The position numbers were made by a program, and so were the translations under genes. 12,233 bases of DNA from Myxococcales bacterium (GTDB taxonomy: Bacteria; Myxococcota; Polyangia; Fen-1088): positions 1-12,233 of the forward strand of contig PMLH01000289.1 in assembly GCA_003159055.1 (NCBI GenBank). The letters run 5' to 3'. Shown here piece after piece: positions 1-6,835 of this stretch. Within the stretch, counting starts at the first letter, position 1. Each line of letters begins with the position of its first letter. The notes under the pieces were generated by a model, which saw nothing but the letters and a program-made list of their open reading frames with translations, searched no databases and was not told the origin of the DNA.

Positions 1-825
1 AACGTCATGGCTGGCCGCACCGGCAGCGCCGACAAGGACGGGCGCTACGGCAAGCTGGTCTACCTGCCCACCACCGCGGAAAACGGCTTCGATCCGCCGC
101 TGCCGTCAGGGCACGTCGATCTGATCTACCTCTGCTCGCCGAGCAATCCGACCGGTGCGATCATGTCGCGTGCGTCGCTGCAGAAGTGGGTGGCCTACGC
201 GCAAGAACACGGCTCGATCATCCTGTTCGACGCCGCCTACGAAGCCTTCATTCGCGAGCCCAACCAAGTACACAGTATTTTCGAAATCCCCGGCGCCCGC
301 AACGTGGCCATCGAATTCCGCAGCTTCTCGAAAACCGCGGGCTTCACCGGGACCCGCTGCGCGTACATCGTGATTCCCAAAGAGCTGTGCGCGCGCGACG
401 CCAGCGGCACGCCGATCCCGCTGCACCCCCTGTGGAACCGTCGCCACACCACCAAGTTCAACGGCGTCAGCTACCCCATCCAGCGCGCCGCCGCCGCCGT
501 CTTCTCCCCCGAAGGCAGCAAAGCCACGCAAGCCAACGTCGACTACTACATGGAAAACGCCCGCATCATCCGCGAGGGCTTGGCGAAGGCCGGCTATCGC
601 GTCCACGGCGGCGTGAACGCGCCGTACATCTGGGTGCGCCTGCCCGACGGCGTGGGCTCGTGGCAATTCTTTGACCGCCTGCTCTCGGAAGCGAACGTGG
701 TCGGCACCCCCGGCGCCGGCTTCGGAAGCTGCGGGGAGGGCTACCTGCGCCTGTCGGCGTTCGGTTTCAGAGAGAACGTCGAGGAAGCCGTGGAGCGGAT
801 CCGGACGAAGCTGGCGATATTGTGA
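1..825 (+). CDS. dapL: LL-diaminopimelate aminotransferase (DapL), 3' part
   Basis: PLP-dependent fold-type I aminotransferase that converts tetrahydrodipicolinate directly to LL-2,6-diaminopimelate, using glutamate as amino donor, for lysine and peptidoglycan synthesis in the cytoplasm. The frame is open from base 1, and the first ATG (base 7) lies inside the protein (NVMAGRTG, matching the family's substrate-loop region), so the true start is upstream. About 274 residues are visible; the family is usually about 410, so roughly the first third is missing. Visible marks, numbered from that [11 protein letters not shown] (43-50), the FDAAYEAF stretch (74-81) and the PLP lysine in [12 protein letters not shown] (Lys109), which distinguishes DapL from general aspartate aminotransferases. 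The last residues, LAIL, end at TGA 823-825. A hairpin follows, and the next gene converges from the other strand. No defect is seen in the visible part. Confidence 0.93.
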   Translation, partial: NVMAGRTGSADKDGRYGKLVYLPTTAENGFDPPLPSGHVDLIYLCSPSNPTGAIMSRASLQKWVAYAQEHGSIILFDAAYEAFIREPNQVHSIFEIPGARNVAIEFRSFSKTAGFTGTRCAYIVIPKELCARDASGTPIPLHPLWNRRHTTKFNGVSYPIQRAAAAVFSPEGSKATQANVDYYMENARIIREGLAKAGYRVHGGVNAPYIWVRLPDGVGSWQFFDRLLSEANVVGTPGAGFGSCGEGYLRLSAFGFRENVEEAVERIRTKLAIL

Positions 826-834
826 TCGTCGTCC

Positions 835-857
835 CCCGCGGGAGAGAAGCCCGCGGG
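835..857. terminator. GC-rich hairpin between convergent genes
   Basis: A perfect 8-bp stem (CCCGCGGG on both sides, each arm itself palindromic) with a 7-base loop, AGAGAAG. It lies in the 61-bp gap between the end of dapL and the convergent DUF1566 gene. Position and strength suggest a bidirectional transcription end. Neither strand has a T-run after the stem, so it is not a textbook intrinsic terminator. Confidence 0.45.
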
Positions 858-886
858 AATGGCGCCCTCTCCCGCAAGTCTCAGCT

Positions 887-1345
887 TCAGCGCACGCAAC
901 GGACGTTGAATGCGTATGCGAGAGTGACGTCATATGCAACCCAATCGCCCTGAGAGAAGTTTATTACCCACACGCTAGACGACGTGCGGGCTCGCGGAGA
1001 CGACGACCAATAATATCCAGCAGCTGTTGCTGGAAAAGCCGTTTTGTCGATCGCTGGTCCCCATGTCGTATCATCAACGATGCTCTGCAACTCCTTGATG
1101 GTAGGAACGCGCCAGCCCGTGCCGGGCAGGCTTGCACCTGTTCCCGCGCAGTAGGCCTTAGCTTCGGACCAGCTGTATTCCGTCGACGGGGCGTTCTGCT
1201 GCCAAGTGAGCTTGGTCCTTGTGTCGTAAACGGTGCCGTTCGAGATCGTGTATTGCCCAACTGGCGCACTGGCCTCGGCAGGAGCCATCAACCAGAGAGA
1301 GACGATCGTCATCACGCCAAAAGATCGGGAAGCGCTCGTTCTCAT
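887..1345 (-). CDS. Secreted DUF1566 (Lcl C-terminal-like) domain protein
   Basis: A 152-residue exported protein. An N-terminal signal peptide (about residues 1-27: basic start, hydrophobic VMTIVSLWLM, then a likely cut after AEASA) precedes a single DUF1566 domain. Domain marks are KLTWQQ (45-50), the W-rich middle SWSEAKAYC (58-66), WRVPTIKEL (78-86), YYWSSS (111-116) and the closing NVRCVR (147-152). Cys66 and Cys150 could form a disulphide. DUF1566 is common in secreted and surface proteins of myxobacteria; its biochemical role is not established. The ATG at 1345 is well supported by AGGAG eight bases upstream. The gene starts 24 bp after the stop of the preceding gene, whose C-terminus is a paralogous DUF1566 domain, so the two are probably one transcript. 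It looks like a free copy of that domain. Confidence 0.82.
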   Translation of the reverse strand: MRTSASRSFGVMTIVSLWLMAPAEASAPVGQYTISNGTVYDTRTKLTWQQNAPSTEYSWSEAKAYCAGTGASLPGTGWRVPTIKELQSIVDDTTWGPAIDKTAFPATAAGYYWSSSPRARTSSSVWVINFSQGDWVAYDVTLAYAFNVRCVR

Positions 1346-1369
1346 TGTAACTTCTCCTGTTCGCCTTCA

Positions 1370-2896
1370 CTAGCGCACGCAACGAACGTTGTATGAAATG
1401 GATACGCCGGGATAATATGACTCGCCAGAGGCAAAATCGACGACCCACGCCGAGTCCGAAAAAGGAGCCGACGGAGTTGAGGTCCAGAAACGGGACGCCG
1501 GTGTGGAGGGGAAATACGTGATGCTAATGCTTGGATTGGCCTGGCCGGTGTCCACCAGGGAGCGGAGCTCGTTGTTCGACGGAAGGCGCCAATCGTTGCG
1601 CCCAGCGAGGTTCAGCGTTGGGCAAAAAGCGACTGCCTGTGCCCACGTGTACTGGGAGGACGGAAGTACCTGCTGCCATATCAGACCCGTGACGTTGTCG
1701 GTGACCGTGCCGTCCCCATTGTCGGTGTAGCTCTCCAGGTTCGGAGCACCCGCAGTCACGTCGACCTGACTGTTGGGCATCGGCCACTGTGCCCATTGGG
1801 GATCCAGACACCCGGCTGGCGAGTAGCGTTCACACACCAGCCCTGTCGCGCAGGTCACCGCTGCCAATTGGTAAAAGCAGTTCTGAGAATCTTGTGCACA
1901 GCTGGCCAGTGTCGATCCATTCAGGCATGTGTCTCCGGTTGAGAGGCAAGCGGGATCCACCTTGCACGTGCACTGAGCATTTCCGTCGGGCCCCATACAG
2001 GTCTGATGTGCCTCGCATGCGACCGCGACGCCCCACTGTCCGTTGGTGCAAGGCTGCAGAAGATCACCCAAGCACTTCGTGGTGTTTCCCGAGCAGACTG
2101 CCGTCGCTCCACCGGTGCCGCTGGCCCCGCCAGTGCCAGTCGCGCCGCCGGTCGAGGTCGCGCCGCCGGTCGAGGTCGTGCCGCCGGTTGCAGTCGTGCC
2201 GCCGGTGCCCGGGGCGCCTCCGCTGCTCACGCTGGCTCCGCCCGTGCCCGGACCACCGGCTCCACCATCGCTGGTGGCTCCGCCGGACGCGGCTATTCCG
2301 CCCGAAGCAATGATACCGCCGGTCCCTGAAGCTCCCCCGCTTGCAGTCACGCCGCCGCTGCCGCTCTGTCCGCCCGAGCCGGTCACACCGCCATTGCTGG
2401 TGCTGCCCCCGACGCCGCCGGTGGTGATGGGGGCGTCGGCGTTGGTTGCTCCGCCAGCGCCGGCACCGCCGGTGCCGCCCGTCGTGATTGGAGCGTCGAT
2501 GCCTATCGTTCCGCCGGAACCGCCAAGACCGCCGTCTCCGCCGCCTCCGATGATTCCTCCACCCCCAGAAACTCCGCCGGCACCGCCGGTGCCGTCGCCG
2601 GGAGCGTCCTTGTCCGCGTCAATGACGGCAGGAACGTCGGCCACGCCATCCGGCCCTCCGTCGTACGCGGTCGCGAAACCTACGTCCAGGCGACCGCCCG
2701 GCCCATCGATGTCTCCACCGCTTTCTGCGGATCCAAGCGTTCCGTCCAGGGAGCCGACTTCACCAACGCCGCGAGGGCCGTCGACGCCACTCGGCGCGCC
2801 GTCGAATCCGCCTTGGTCACCCTTGGGATGCGGGTCGTAGCCGCACGACTGGGCCAGGAACAGGAATACGGCCGAAACGCAAAGCCGCCTGCGCAT
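1370..2896 (-). CDS. Surface lipoprotein: Gly-rich repeat stalk, Cys-rich module, DUF1566
   Basis: A 508-residue exported protein in four parts. Residues 1-18 form a short basic-hydrophobic signal ending in LAQSC, an acceptable lipobox with Cys18 as the likely lipidated residue. Residues about 25-265 are low-complexity, very rich in Gly, Thr, Ala and Ser; from about 220 to 264 they become hexapeptide-like repeats of the type TGGATS. Residues about 268-363 hold 14 cysteines, likely a disulphide-bonded module. Residues about 388-508 are a DUF1566 domain (TGLIWQQ, TWAQAVAFC, DWRLPSNNELRSLVD, RFWTS, ending NVRCVR). The most likely picture is an outer-surface protein holding a C-terminal domain away from the membrane on a flexible stalk. 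Its start overlaps the upstream gene's stop (TGATG, sharing one base), with GGGAG seven bases upstream, so translation is likely coupled. Function unknown; I do not recognise a named gene. Confidence 0.85.
   Translation of the reverse strand: MRRRLCVSAVFLFLAQSCGYDPHPKGDQGGFDGAPSGVDGPRGVGEVGSLDGTLGSAESGGDIDGPGGRLDVGFATAYDGGPDGVADVPAVIDADKDAPGDGTGGAGGVSGGGGIIGGGGDGGLGGSGGTIGIDAPITTGGTGGAGAGGATNADAPITTGGVGGSTSNGGVTGSGGQSGSGGVTASGGASGTGGIIASGGIAASGGATSDGGAGGPGTGGASVSSGGAPGTGGTTATGGTTSTGGATSTGGATGTGGASGTGGATAVCSGNTTKCLGDLLQPCTNGQWGVAVACEAHQTCMGPDGNAQCTCKVDPACLSTGDTCLNGSTLASCAQDSQNCFYQLAAVTCATGLVCERYSPAGCLDPQWAQWPMPNSQVDVTAGAPNLESYTDNGDGTVTDNVTGLIWQQVLPSSQYTWAQAVAFCPTLNLAGRNDWRLPSNNELRSLVDTGQANPSISITYFPSTPASRFWTSTPSAPFSDSAWVVDFASGESYYPGVSISYNVRCVR
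2139..2210. repeat. Four tandem 18-bp units coding hexapeptides in the lipoprotein stalk
   Basis: Imperfect 18-base units at 2139-2156, 2157-2174, 2175-2192 and 2193-2210, all sharing the core GCCGCCGGT. Read on the minus strand they give six-residue units such as TGGATS. The first two units are identical except where they meet flanking divergence; the third and fourth differ at several positions. Looser GCCGCCGGT-like repeats continue to about 2600. The period is a multiple of three, so unit loss or gain would keep the frame. Confidence 0.8.
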
Positions 2897-3810
2897 CAGA
2901 AAGCTCCCTGCGCGGAAATCCCGGCCAGGCCAGGTCCAAGCAACGGCGCGATGCCAGAAACGGGCCGATTGCTGTCGCTACTCGGCCAGCCAAGGGCGTA
3001 CAGGACGATGCCTGTCGCGAGGACGGCGCCGCCGGCGCTATAGAACACCCACTGCATGGTCTGGGCAGTCTTACCGGCCGAGTCGTCGGACGGATCGGGC
3101 GTGATCTGGCCCGAGACCTTGTCGGAATACGAGCGTGCCCGGGTATAGAAGTAGACACCGGTCCCGATCGCCCCGAGGCCCACCACGCCGCACGCGATGC
3201 CCGCAATGCGCAGGTTGCGGCCAGGGCTCTGCGCCGAGGGGGAGTGCTGGGTCACCCCTTGCTCTGGGGCAGGCGCCACGGTCGCTGCGGTCGGTGGCGG
3301 GCTGGTTGGTTCCGTCGCTGGCACGGTCGCAGGCGGCGTAACCTCGACCTTCGGCAGCGGCGTGCTCGTGCTTTCGCGCGCAGTCTCCGGTGCCAGCTTC
3401 GGCGCGACCTGGGCGGGCTCGGGCACAGCGGGCGTCTGTCCAGTTTCGGGCGCCGACTTCTGGCCGAGCAGCGCCTGGCAGTCGGCGATGTGCTTCTCGG
3501 CATCGGCCTTCTCGTCGGCGCTCATCTTCTTGTCCTTGCGCAGATACTCGCGGAAGCGGTTGATCGCCTCTGCGGAGCGCCCGTTTTGCTCGAAGCAGCG
3601 TCCTTGATTGTAGATGTAGATAGGATCTTCGGTCTTGACGAAGAGGTCGGACAGAAGCTCGACGCCCTTCTGGTAGTTGCCCGACAAGCACGCCTTGCGA
3701 GCCGCGCGCTCCTTGGCGTCCTCGCCGCCCGCTCGTGCGGCGGGCGCGAAAGCGAGAGGAAGGAAGATCGCTAGCAAAACCGAGGAGAAGCCAAACCTAC
3801 GCATGTTCAT
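2896..3810 (-). CDS. Exported TPR-like protein with Pro-rich linker and two membrane helices
   Basis: About 304 residues. A signal peptide (1-27: NMRRFGFSS, a hydrophobic core, then APAARA) leads to a helical repeat region, 30-117. This contains a TPR-like pair: ACLSGNYQKGVELLSDLF, then IYIYNQGRCFEQNGRSAEAINRFREYL, which is a typical TPR helix-turn-helix. A Pro/Thr/Ala-rich linker (about 120-195) follows, then two hydrophobic segments (about 201-222 and 256-274) around a short loop. This layout is frequent in myxobacterial envelope proteins, where the TPR part is thought to mediate protein contacts. A TTG at 3813 would add one residue, but the ATG at 3810 has AGAG about nine bases upstream and is preferred; ATG 3804 is also possible. 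It is first of a three-gene set whose next two products carry DUF1566, suggesting a role in their assembly or anchoring (inference). Confidence 0.8.
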   Translation of the reverse strand: MNMRRFGFSSVLLAIFLPLAFAPAARAGGEDAKERAARKACLSGNYQKGVELLSDLFVKTEDPIYIYNQGRCFEQNGRSAEAINRFREYLRKDKKMSADEKADAEKHIADCQALLGQKSAPETGQTPAVPEPAQVAPKLAPETARESTSTPLPKVEVTPPATVPATEPTSPPPTAATVAPAPEQGVTQHSPSAQSPGRNLRIAGIACGVVGLGAIGTGVYFYTRARSYSDKVSGQITPDPSDDSAGKTAQTMQWVFYSAGGAVLATGIVLYALGWPSSDSNRPVSGIAPLLGPGLAGISAQGAF

Positions 3811-4066
3811 CAATAATGCTCTTTCTGCAGGGGCCTGTCCGCAGACGTCAGCTATCGTGCTGCAACGAGGCTATCTTGGCAAGCGGTGAGTTTTGTGCCG
3901 CAGCCCTGGGCCAGGCGCAGGCAGGCTCACGGGCGCAATCACAATTGTCGGCCGCACGCCGGAAAAGTTGCTACGACCACGACCACGGTCGGCCACGAGC
4001 GCAAAACCGGGCCGCCGCACTCCTATTTCGCGTCGCGGGTTTTGACCGCATGCTAGGAAATCCTCA

Positions 4067-5863
4067 ATGCCACGCCCGCTGCCTGCCCATCCCTTGGCGC
4101 GCCTGCTCTGCCGACGAATTCCAGCCATTCAGGCACTGCGCGGCTATTCGATGCTGGCTGCGCGGGCGGACTTTTTCGCCGGGCTCAGCGTGGCGGCGGT
4201 CGCGGTGCCGCAGGCGATGGCGTACGCGGTCGCGGCGGGAGTTCCGCCCGTCCACGGCCTGTACACCGCGGTGGTGATGACCGCGGTGGGTGCGCTGTTC
4301 GCTTCGTCGCGCCAGCTCATCAACGGGCCCACCAACGTGATTTCCATTGCTGTGCTGAGCGCGCTGGCGCCGCTGCCCGTGGAGCAGAAGCTGGCCGGCG
4401 CGTTTGCCCTGGCGCTGCTGGTCGGCGGGTTTCAGACCCTGATCACGCTCTTTCGTCTGGGTGACCTCACCCGCTACATCTCGCATTCGGTGGTGGTTGG
4501 CTTCACCTTGGGCGCCAGCTTGCTGTTGGTCATCGACCAGATGCGCAATCTTCTCGGCTGGGCCTCCGTCGGATCGGCGCACCGCCACTTTCTGCTCCGC
4601 ACCTGGCAGACCTGGACCCAAAGCGGCTACCCCCACACGGCCACCTTGCTCATCGGCGCGGGCGCTATCGCGATGGTGCTGGGATTGCGGGCCTTGAAGA
4701 AACGACTGCGCTGGCCTCTGTTTCCCGAGCTGCTCGTCACGGTGATCGCTGCCGCTTGCCTGGTCGCCGCTTTCCGCTTGGACCGGCAGGGCGTGCGCGT
4801 GGTCGGAACCATTCGCGGGGGACTACCGGCGCCAGCGTGGCCGCATGTACCGGTGGCATATTGGCGCGAGCTTTCGGAGAGCGCGCTGGCCATCGCCACG
4901 CTGGGACTTCTGGAAGCCTTGGCGATGGCCAAGAACCTGGCGGGCAAGACCGGGCAGAAGTTCGACCTCAATCAGCAGTGCCTAAGCGAAGGCCTGGCGA
5001 ATCTAGCGGGCAGCTTCTTTCAGTGCATTCCCGGCTCGGGCTCGCTCACGCGCTCCGCGATCAATCACCACGCAGGGGCGTTCAGCCAGTGGTCCGGCGT
5101 GTGGTCAGCGGTCGCGGTTCTCCTGATTACGGTTCTGTTCGCACCCTACGCACATTTCATTCCCAGCTCGGCCCTGGCCGGCATTCTGATGGTCACCGCG
5201 CTCGGCATGGTCGACTGGCATGCGTTGCCTTTCCATCTGCGCGCCACCAAGTTCGACGCGTTCATCGTCTTGACCACGGCCGTCGCTGCGGTTGGTGTCT
5301 CGATCGAGTTTTGCATCGTGATTGGCGTGTTCGCGTCGTTCTTGCTTGCGGTGCCGAGAGCCGGGCGCATGACCCGCACCGAATTCGTGGTGCAGCAGAA
5401 CGGCGTGGTTCACGAACGCGCGGACGGTGAAACGGCGAGCGAGCACCTGCTGCTGTTCGGCCTGGAAGGCGAGCTGTTCTTCGGCTCGACGATGGCCCTC
5501 GAAGAACATCTGAATTGGTTCGAACAGCGCGCTGCCGCGGGTGCCAAGGTCATCGTCTTGCGGGTCAAGCGACTGCGAAATCCCGACGCGGTCGGCATGC
5601 GCGAGATCGATCTGTTCATTCGGCGCATGCAAGCAGTCGGCGTCAGAGTGATACTCGCGGGCGTTCGCCACGATCTGCTGGAAGGGCTGCGCGCGGCGGG
5701 GGCGCTCGATCGTCTTGAGCCCACCCAAATCTTCTCCGAACGCCAGCAGAGCGGGTCCAGCACGATGGAGGCGGTGGCTGCGGCTTACGCATACCTGGAA
5801 GCCCATCACGCCGAAAGCCAGCCGCCCTTGTCACTGCCACGCCTGGCGCATTTTCAAGTCTGA
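4067..5863 (+). CDS. SulP-family anion (probably sulfate) transporter with STAS domain
   Basis: A 598-residue inner-membrane permease of the SLC26/SulP family, which moves sulfate, bicarbonate or other anions. Residues about 32-430 are the multi-helix transport domain. Family marks include DFFAGLSVAAVAVPQAMAYA (35-54), GVPPVHGLYTAV (58-69), the SRQLINGPTN turn (81-90) and IPGSGSLTRSAIN (321-333), the equivalent of the family's PxSGSxSR motif. Residues about 458-580 are a cytoplasmic STAS domain (LLLFGLEGELFFGS, VIVLRV, GVRVILAG); the loop is NPDAVG rather than the DSSG of anti-sigma-factor antagonists. The start at 4067 has AGGA eight bases upstream. About 256 bp separate it from the divergent TPR gene; I saw no convincing promoter there. 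The next gene is a sulfate-assimilation reductase, so sulfate is the best guess for substrate. Confidence 0.9.
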   Translation: MPRPLPAHPLARLLCRRIPAIQALRGYSMLAARADFFAGLSVAAVAVPQAMAYAVAAGVPPVHGLYTAVVMTAVGALFASSRQLINGPTNVISIAVLSALAPLPVEQKLAGAFALALLVGGFQTLITLFRLGDLTRYISHSVVVGFTLGASLLLVIDQMRNLLGWASVGSAHRHFLLRTWQTWTQSGYPHTATLLIGAGAIAMVLGLRALKKRLRWPLFPELLVTVIAAACLVAAFRLDRQGVRVVGTIRGGLPAPAWPHVPVAYWRELSESALAIATLGLLEALAMAKNLAGKTGQKFDLNQQCLSEGLANLAGSFFQCIPGSGSLTRSAINHHAGAFSQWSGVWSAVAVLLITVLFAPYAHFIPSSALAGILMVTALGMVDWHALPFHLRATKFDAFIVLTTAVAAVGVSIEFCIVIGVFASFLLAVPRAGRMTRTEFVVQQNGVVHERADGETASEHLLLFGLEGELFFGSTMALEEHLNWFEQRAAAGAKVIVLRVKRLRNPDAVGMREIDLFIRRMQAVGVRVILAGVRHDLLEGLRAAGALDRLEPTQIFSERQQSGSSTMEAVAAAYAYLEAHHAESQPPLSLPRLAHFQV

Positions 5864-5895
5864 CCGGCGCTGGCGGAGGTGCTTCGATATCGGAA

Positions 5896-5942
5896 TTGCA
5901 CGTGCTGTAAGCGTCTGCTAAACAGGACACTTATGCTAACAT
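5896..5942 (+). promoter_or_regulatory. Possible promoter for the cysH leader
   Basis: TTGCAC (5896-5901), then 17 bases, then TAAACA (5919-5924), a poor -10. Just downstream, TGCTAACAT (5935-5942 plus one base) resembles an extended -10 (TGn followed by TAACAT, four of six consensus matches) without a matching -35. Either could start a transcript with a leader of 100 to 150 bases before cysH. No terminator is visible after the SulP gene, so read-through from it is equally possible. Confidence 0.28.
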
Positions 5943-6085
5943 TGCGGAGCTGCAGCGAAGATAACCGGATGCAACGTGGAGAACATGGTGTCACCGGCAT
6001 GGAATCTGGTCTTCTAGACCGGACATGGACTTGTTGCGCTGACTCGATCGGCCGAGACCGGGAAGGCGCGTGCAGCCATGGCTGA
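5933..6085 (+). CDS. Candidate Cys-rich upstream (leader) ORF overlapping cysH
   Basis: A 50-codon ORF (ATG 5933) with AGGA five bases upstream. It encodes a small hydrophilic peptide with four Cys (residues 7, 34, 35 and 47), including the adjacent pair TWTCCADS (codons TGT TGC, 6032-6037). Its TGA (6083-6085) lies eight bases inside cysH, in another frame, so ribosomes ending there could restart at the cysH ATG at 6078. The frame is also open back to a GTG at 5879, which would add an NCTCC motif, but that start has its GGAG directly against the codon and is unlikely. Cys-rich leader ORFs that sense cysteine supply are known in mycobacteria; use of the same logic here is inference. It may simply be a chance ORF in GC-rich DNA. 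Confidence 0.35.
   Translation: MLTLRSCSEDNRMQRGEHGVTGMESGLLDRTWTCCADSIGRDREGACSHG
6006..6022 (+). promoter_or_regulatory. Leader hairpin upstream of cysH
   Basis: Inverted repeat CTGGTCT-TCT-AGACCGG: a seven-pair stem with one G-U pair and a three-base loop, in the 215-bp gap before cysH. The right arm, AGACCGG, recurs exactly at 6055-6061, directly against the purine-rich Shine-Dalgarno candidate GGGAAGG (6060-6066), so the left arm could pair with either copy. No T-run follows. A regulatory role is inference. Confidence 0.35.
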
Positions 6086-6818
6086 TACACGCTTCGACAG
6101 CGACCGCGCCAACGCGGATCTGGCAAGCCTTTCCGCCGAGGATCGGGTGCGCTGGGCGGTGGATACCTTCGGGACCAGCGTGGTCCTTTTGTCAAGCATG
6201 CAGCGCACCTCGGTCGTGCTCATGCACATCTTTCATTCGCTGGGACTTGCGAACGAGATTCTGTTCGTCGACACCGGCTACCATTTTTTTGAAACCCTTC
6301 GCCTGCGCGACCAATTGATGCGCCGGTGGCGTTTGAACCTGGTCACGCTCTATCCCGAGCTGACCATCGAGGAGCAAGAAGGCCGTTTCGGCAAGAAGCT
6401 GTTTTCCTGCAGCGACGGCCAGCCGGAATGCTGCCGCATGCGCAAGGAGGAGCCGCTCTTGAAATACTTTGCCGGGAAGCCTTCGCCCGTGCTGGTGAAC
6501 GGTCTGCGGCGCGAGGAAGGCGGAAAGCGTGCCAACCTGCGTGCGCTCGGCCGCGATCTGCGAACTGGCGGCTATCAACTGTCTCCGCTTTTCGACTGGA
6601 AGAAGAGCGACATCGACGCGTACACCGCCCGGCATGAGCTGCCGGTTCATCCCTTGTACGCGAAGGACTACGCGAGCATCGGGTGTTATCCGTGCACGAC
6701 GCCCATTGGGCCGGGCGAAGACGTTCGCGCGGGCCGGTGGCGCCACCTGCGGGTGCTGGAAGGCCCAAACGCCCCGCAATACTGCGGAATCAATTTTTCC
6801 GACGGCAGCGGGATCTAG
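6078..6818 (+). CDS. cysH: Assimilatory adenylyl-sulfate (APS/PAPS) reductase, iron-sulfur type
   Basis: A 246-residue cytoplasmic enzyme of the CysH family that reduces activated sulfate to sulfite with thioredoxin or glutaredoxin. Recognisable parts: the nucleotide-binding segment LLSSMQRTSVVLMHIF (37-52), VDTGYHFFETLRLRDQL (64-80), GLRREEGGKRANL (142-154) and LSPLFDWKKSDI (168-179). The pairs Cys118-Cys119 (PECCRMRK) and Cys203-Cys206 (GCYPC) are the [4Fe-4S] ligands that mark the APS-type enzymes; E. coli PAPS reductase lacks them. The catalytic Cys is Cys236, but its motif reads YCGIN, where the family usually has ECGLH. The ATG at 6078 has GGGAAGG about 11 bases upstream. The SulP gene lies 214 bp upstream on the same strand; ATP sulfurylase and sulfite reductase are not in the window. 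Strict APS versus PAPS use cannot be settled from sequence alone. Confidence 0.92.
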   Translation: MADTRFDSDRANADLASLSAEDRVRWAVDTFGTSVVLLSSMQRTSVVLMHIFHSLGLANEILFVDTGYHFFETLRLRDQLMRRWRLNLVTLYPELTIEEQEGRFGKKLFSCSDGQPECCRMRKEEPLLKYFAGKPSPVLVNGLRREEGGKRANLRALGRDLRTGGYQLSPLFDWKKSDIDAYTARHELPVHPLYAKDYASIGCYPCTTPIGPGEDVRAGRWRHLRVLEGPNAPQYCGINFSDGSGI

Positions 6819-6826
6819 CCCGCAGC
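6805..6826. terminator. Hairpin at the convergent cysH / glycosyltransferase ends
   Basis: GCGGG (6808-6812) pairs with CCCGC (6819-6823) over a six-base loop; two more pairs form beyond one A-A mismatch. The hairpin spans the cysH stop codon and falls in the 17-bp gap before the end of the convergent glycosyltransferase. It suits a shared transcription end, but no T-run follows on either strand. Confidence 0.33.
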
Positions 6827-6835
6827 ATTGCTACT

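Noticed and set aside
106..939. 277-residue minus-strand ORF opposite dapL
   Set aside because: It lies wholly antisense to a clear aminotransferase, has no recognisable domain, and runs into the end of the DUF1566 gene.
2043..2840. 265-residue Pro/Val-rich ORF on the plus strand (APPV repeats)
   Set aside because: It is the antisense image of the Gly/Thr-rich repeats of the minus-strand lipoprotein, which has a signal, domains and ribosome site; GC-rich repeats keep both strands open.
3980..3991. CGACC-AC-GGTCG palindrome in the divergent TPR/SulP gap, next to a GACCAC repeat
   Set aside because: A five-base arm is expected by chance at this GC content, and no matching second site was found.
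4064..4636. 190-residue minus-strand ORF opposite the SulP gene
   Set aside because: Arg/Gly/His-rich composition typical of shadow frames; SulP motifs are clear on the plus strand.
5879..5932. Longer GTG-started form of the Cys-rich leader ORF, adding an NCTCC motif
   Set aside because: The GGAG touches the GTG with no spacing, and the segment overlaps the promoter candidate; the ATG 5933 form is more likely, though not proven.
5864..6077. Possible SAM-type riboswitch before cysH
   Set aside because: I looked for the conserved core bases of SAM-I/IV and similar elements and did not find them; only the local hairpin and repeat remain.
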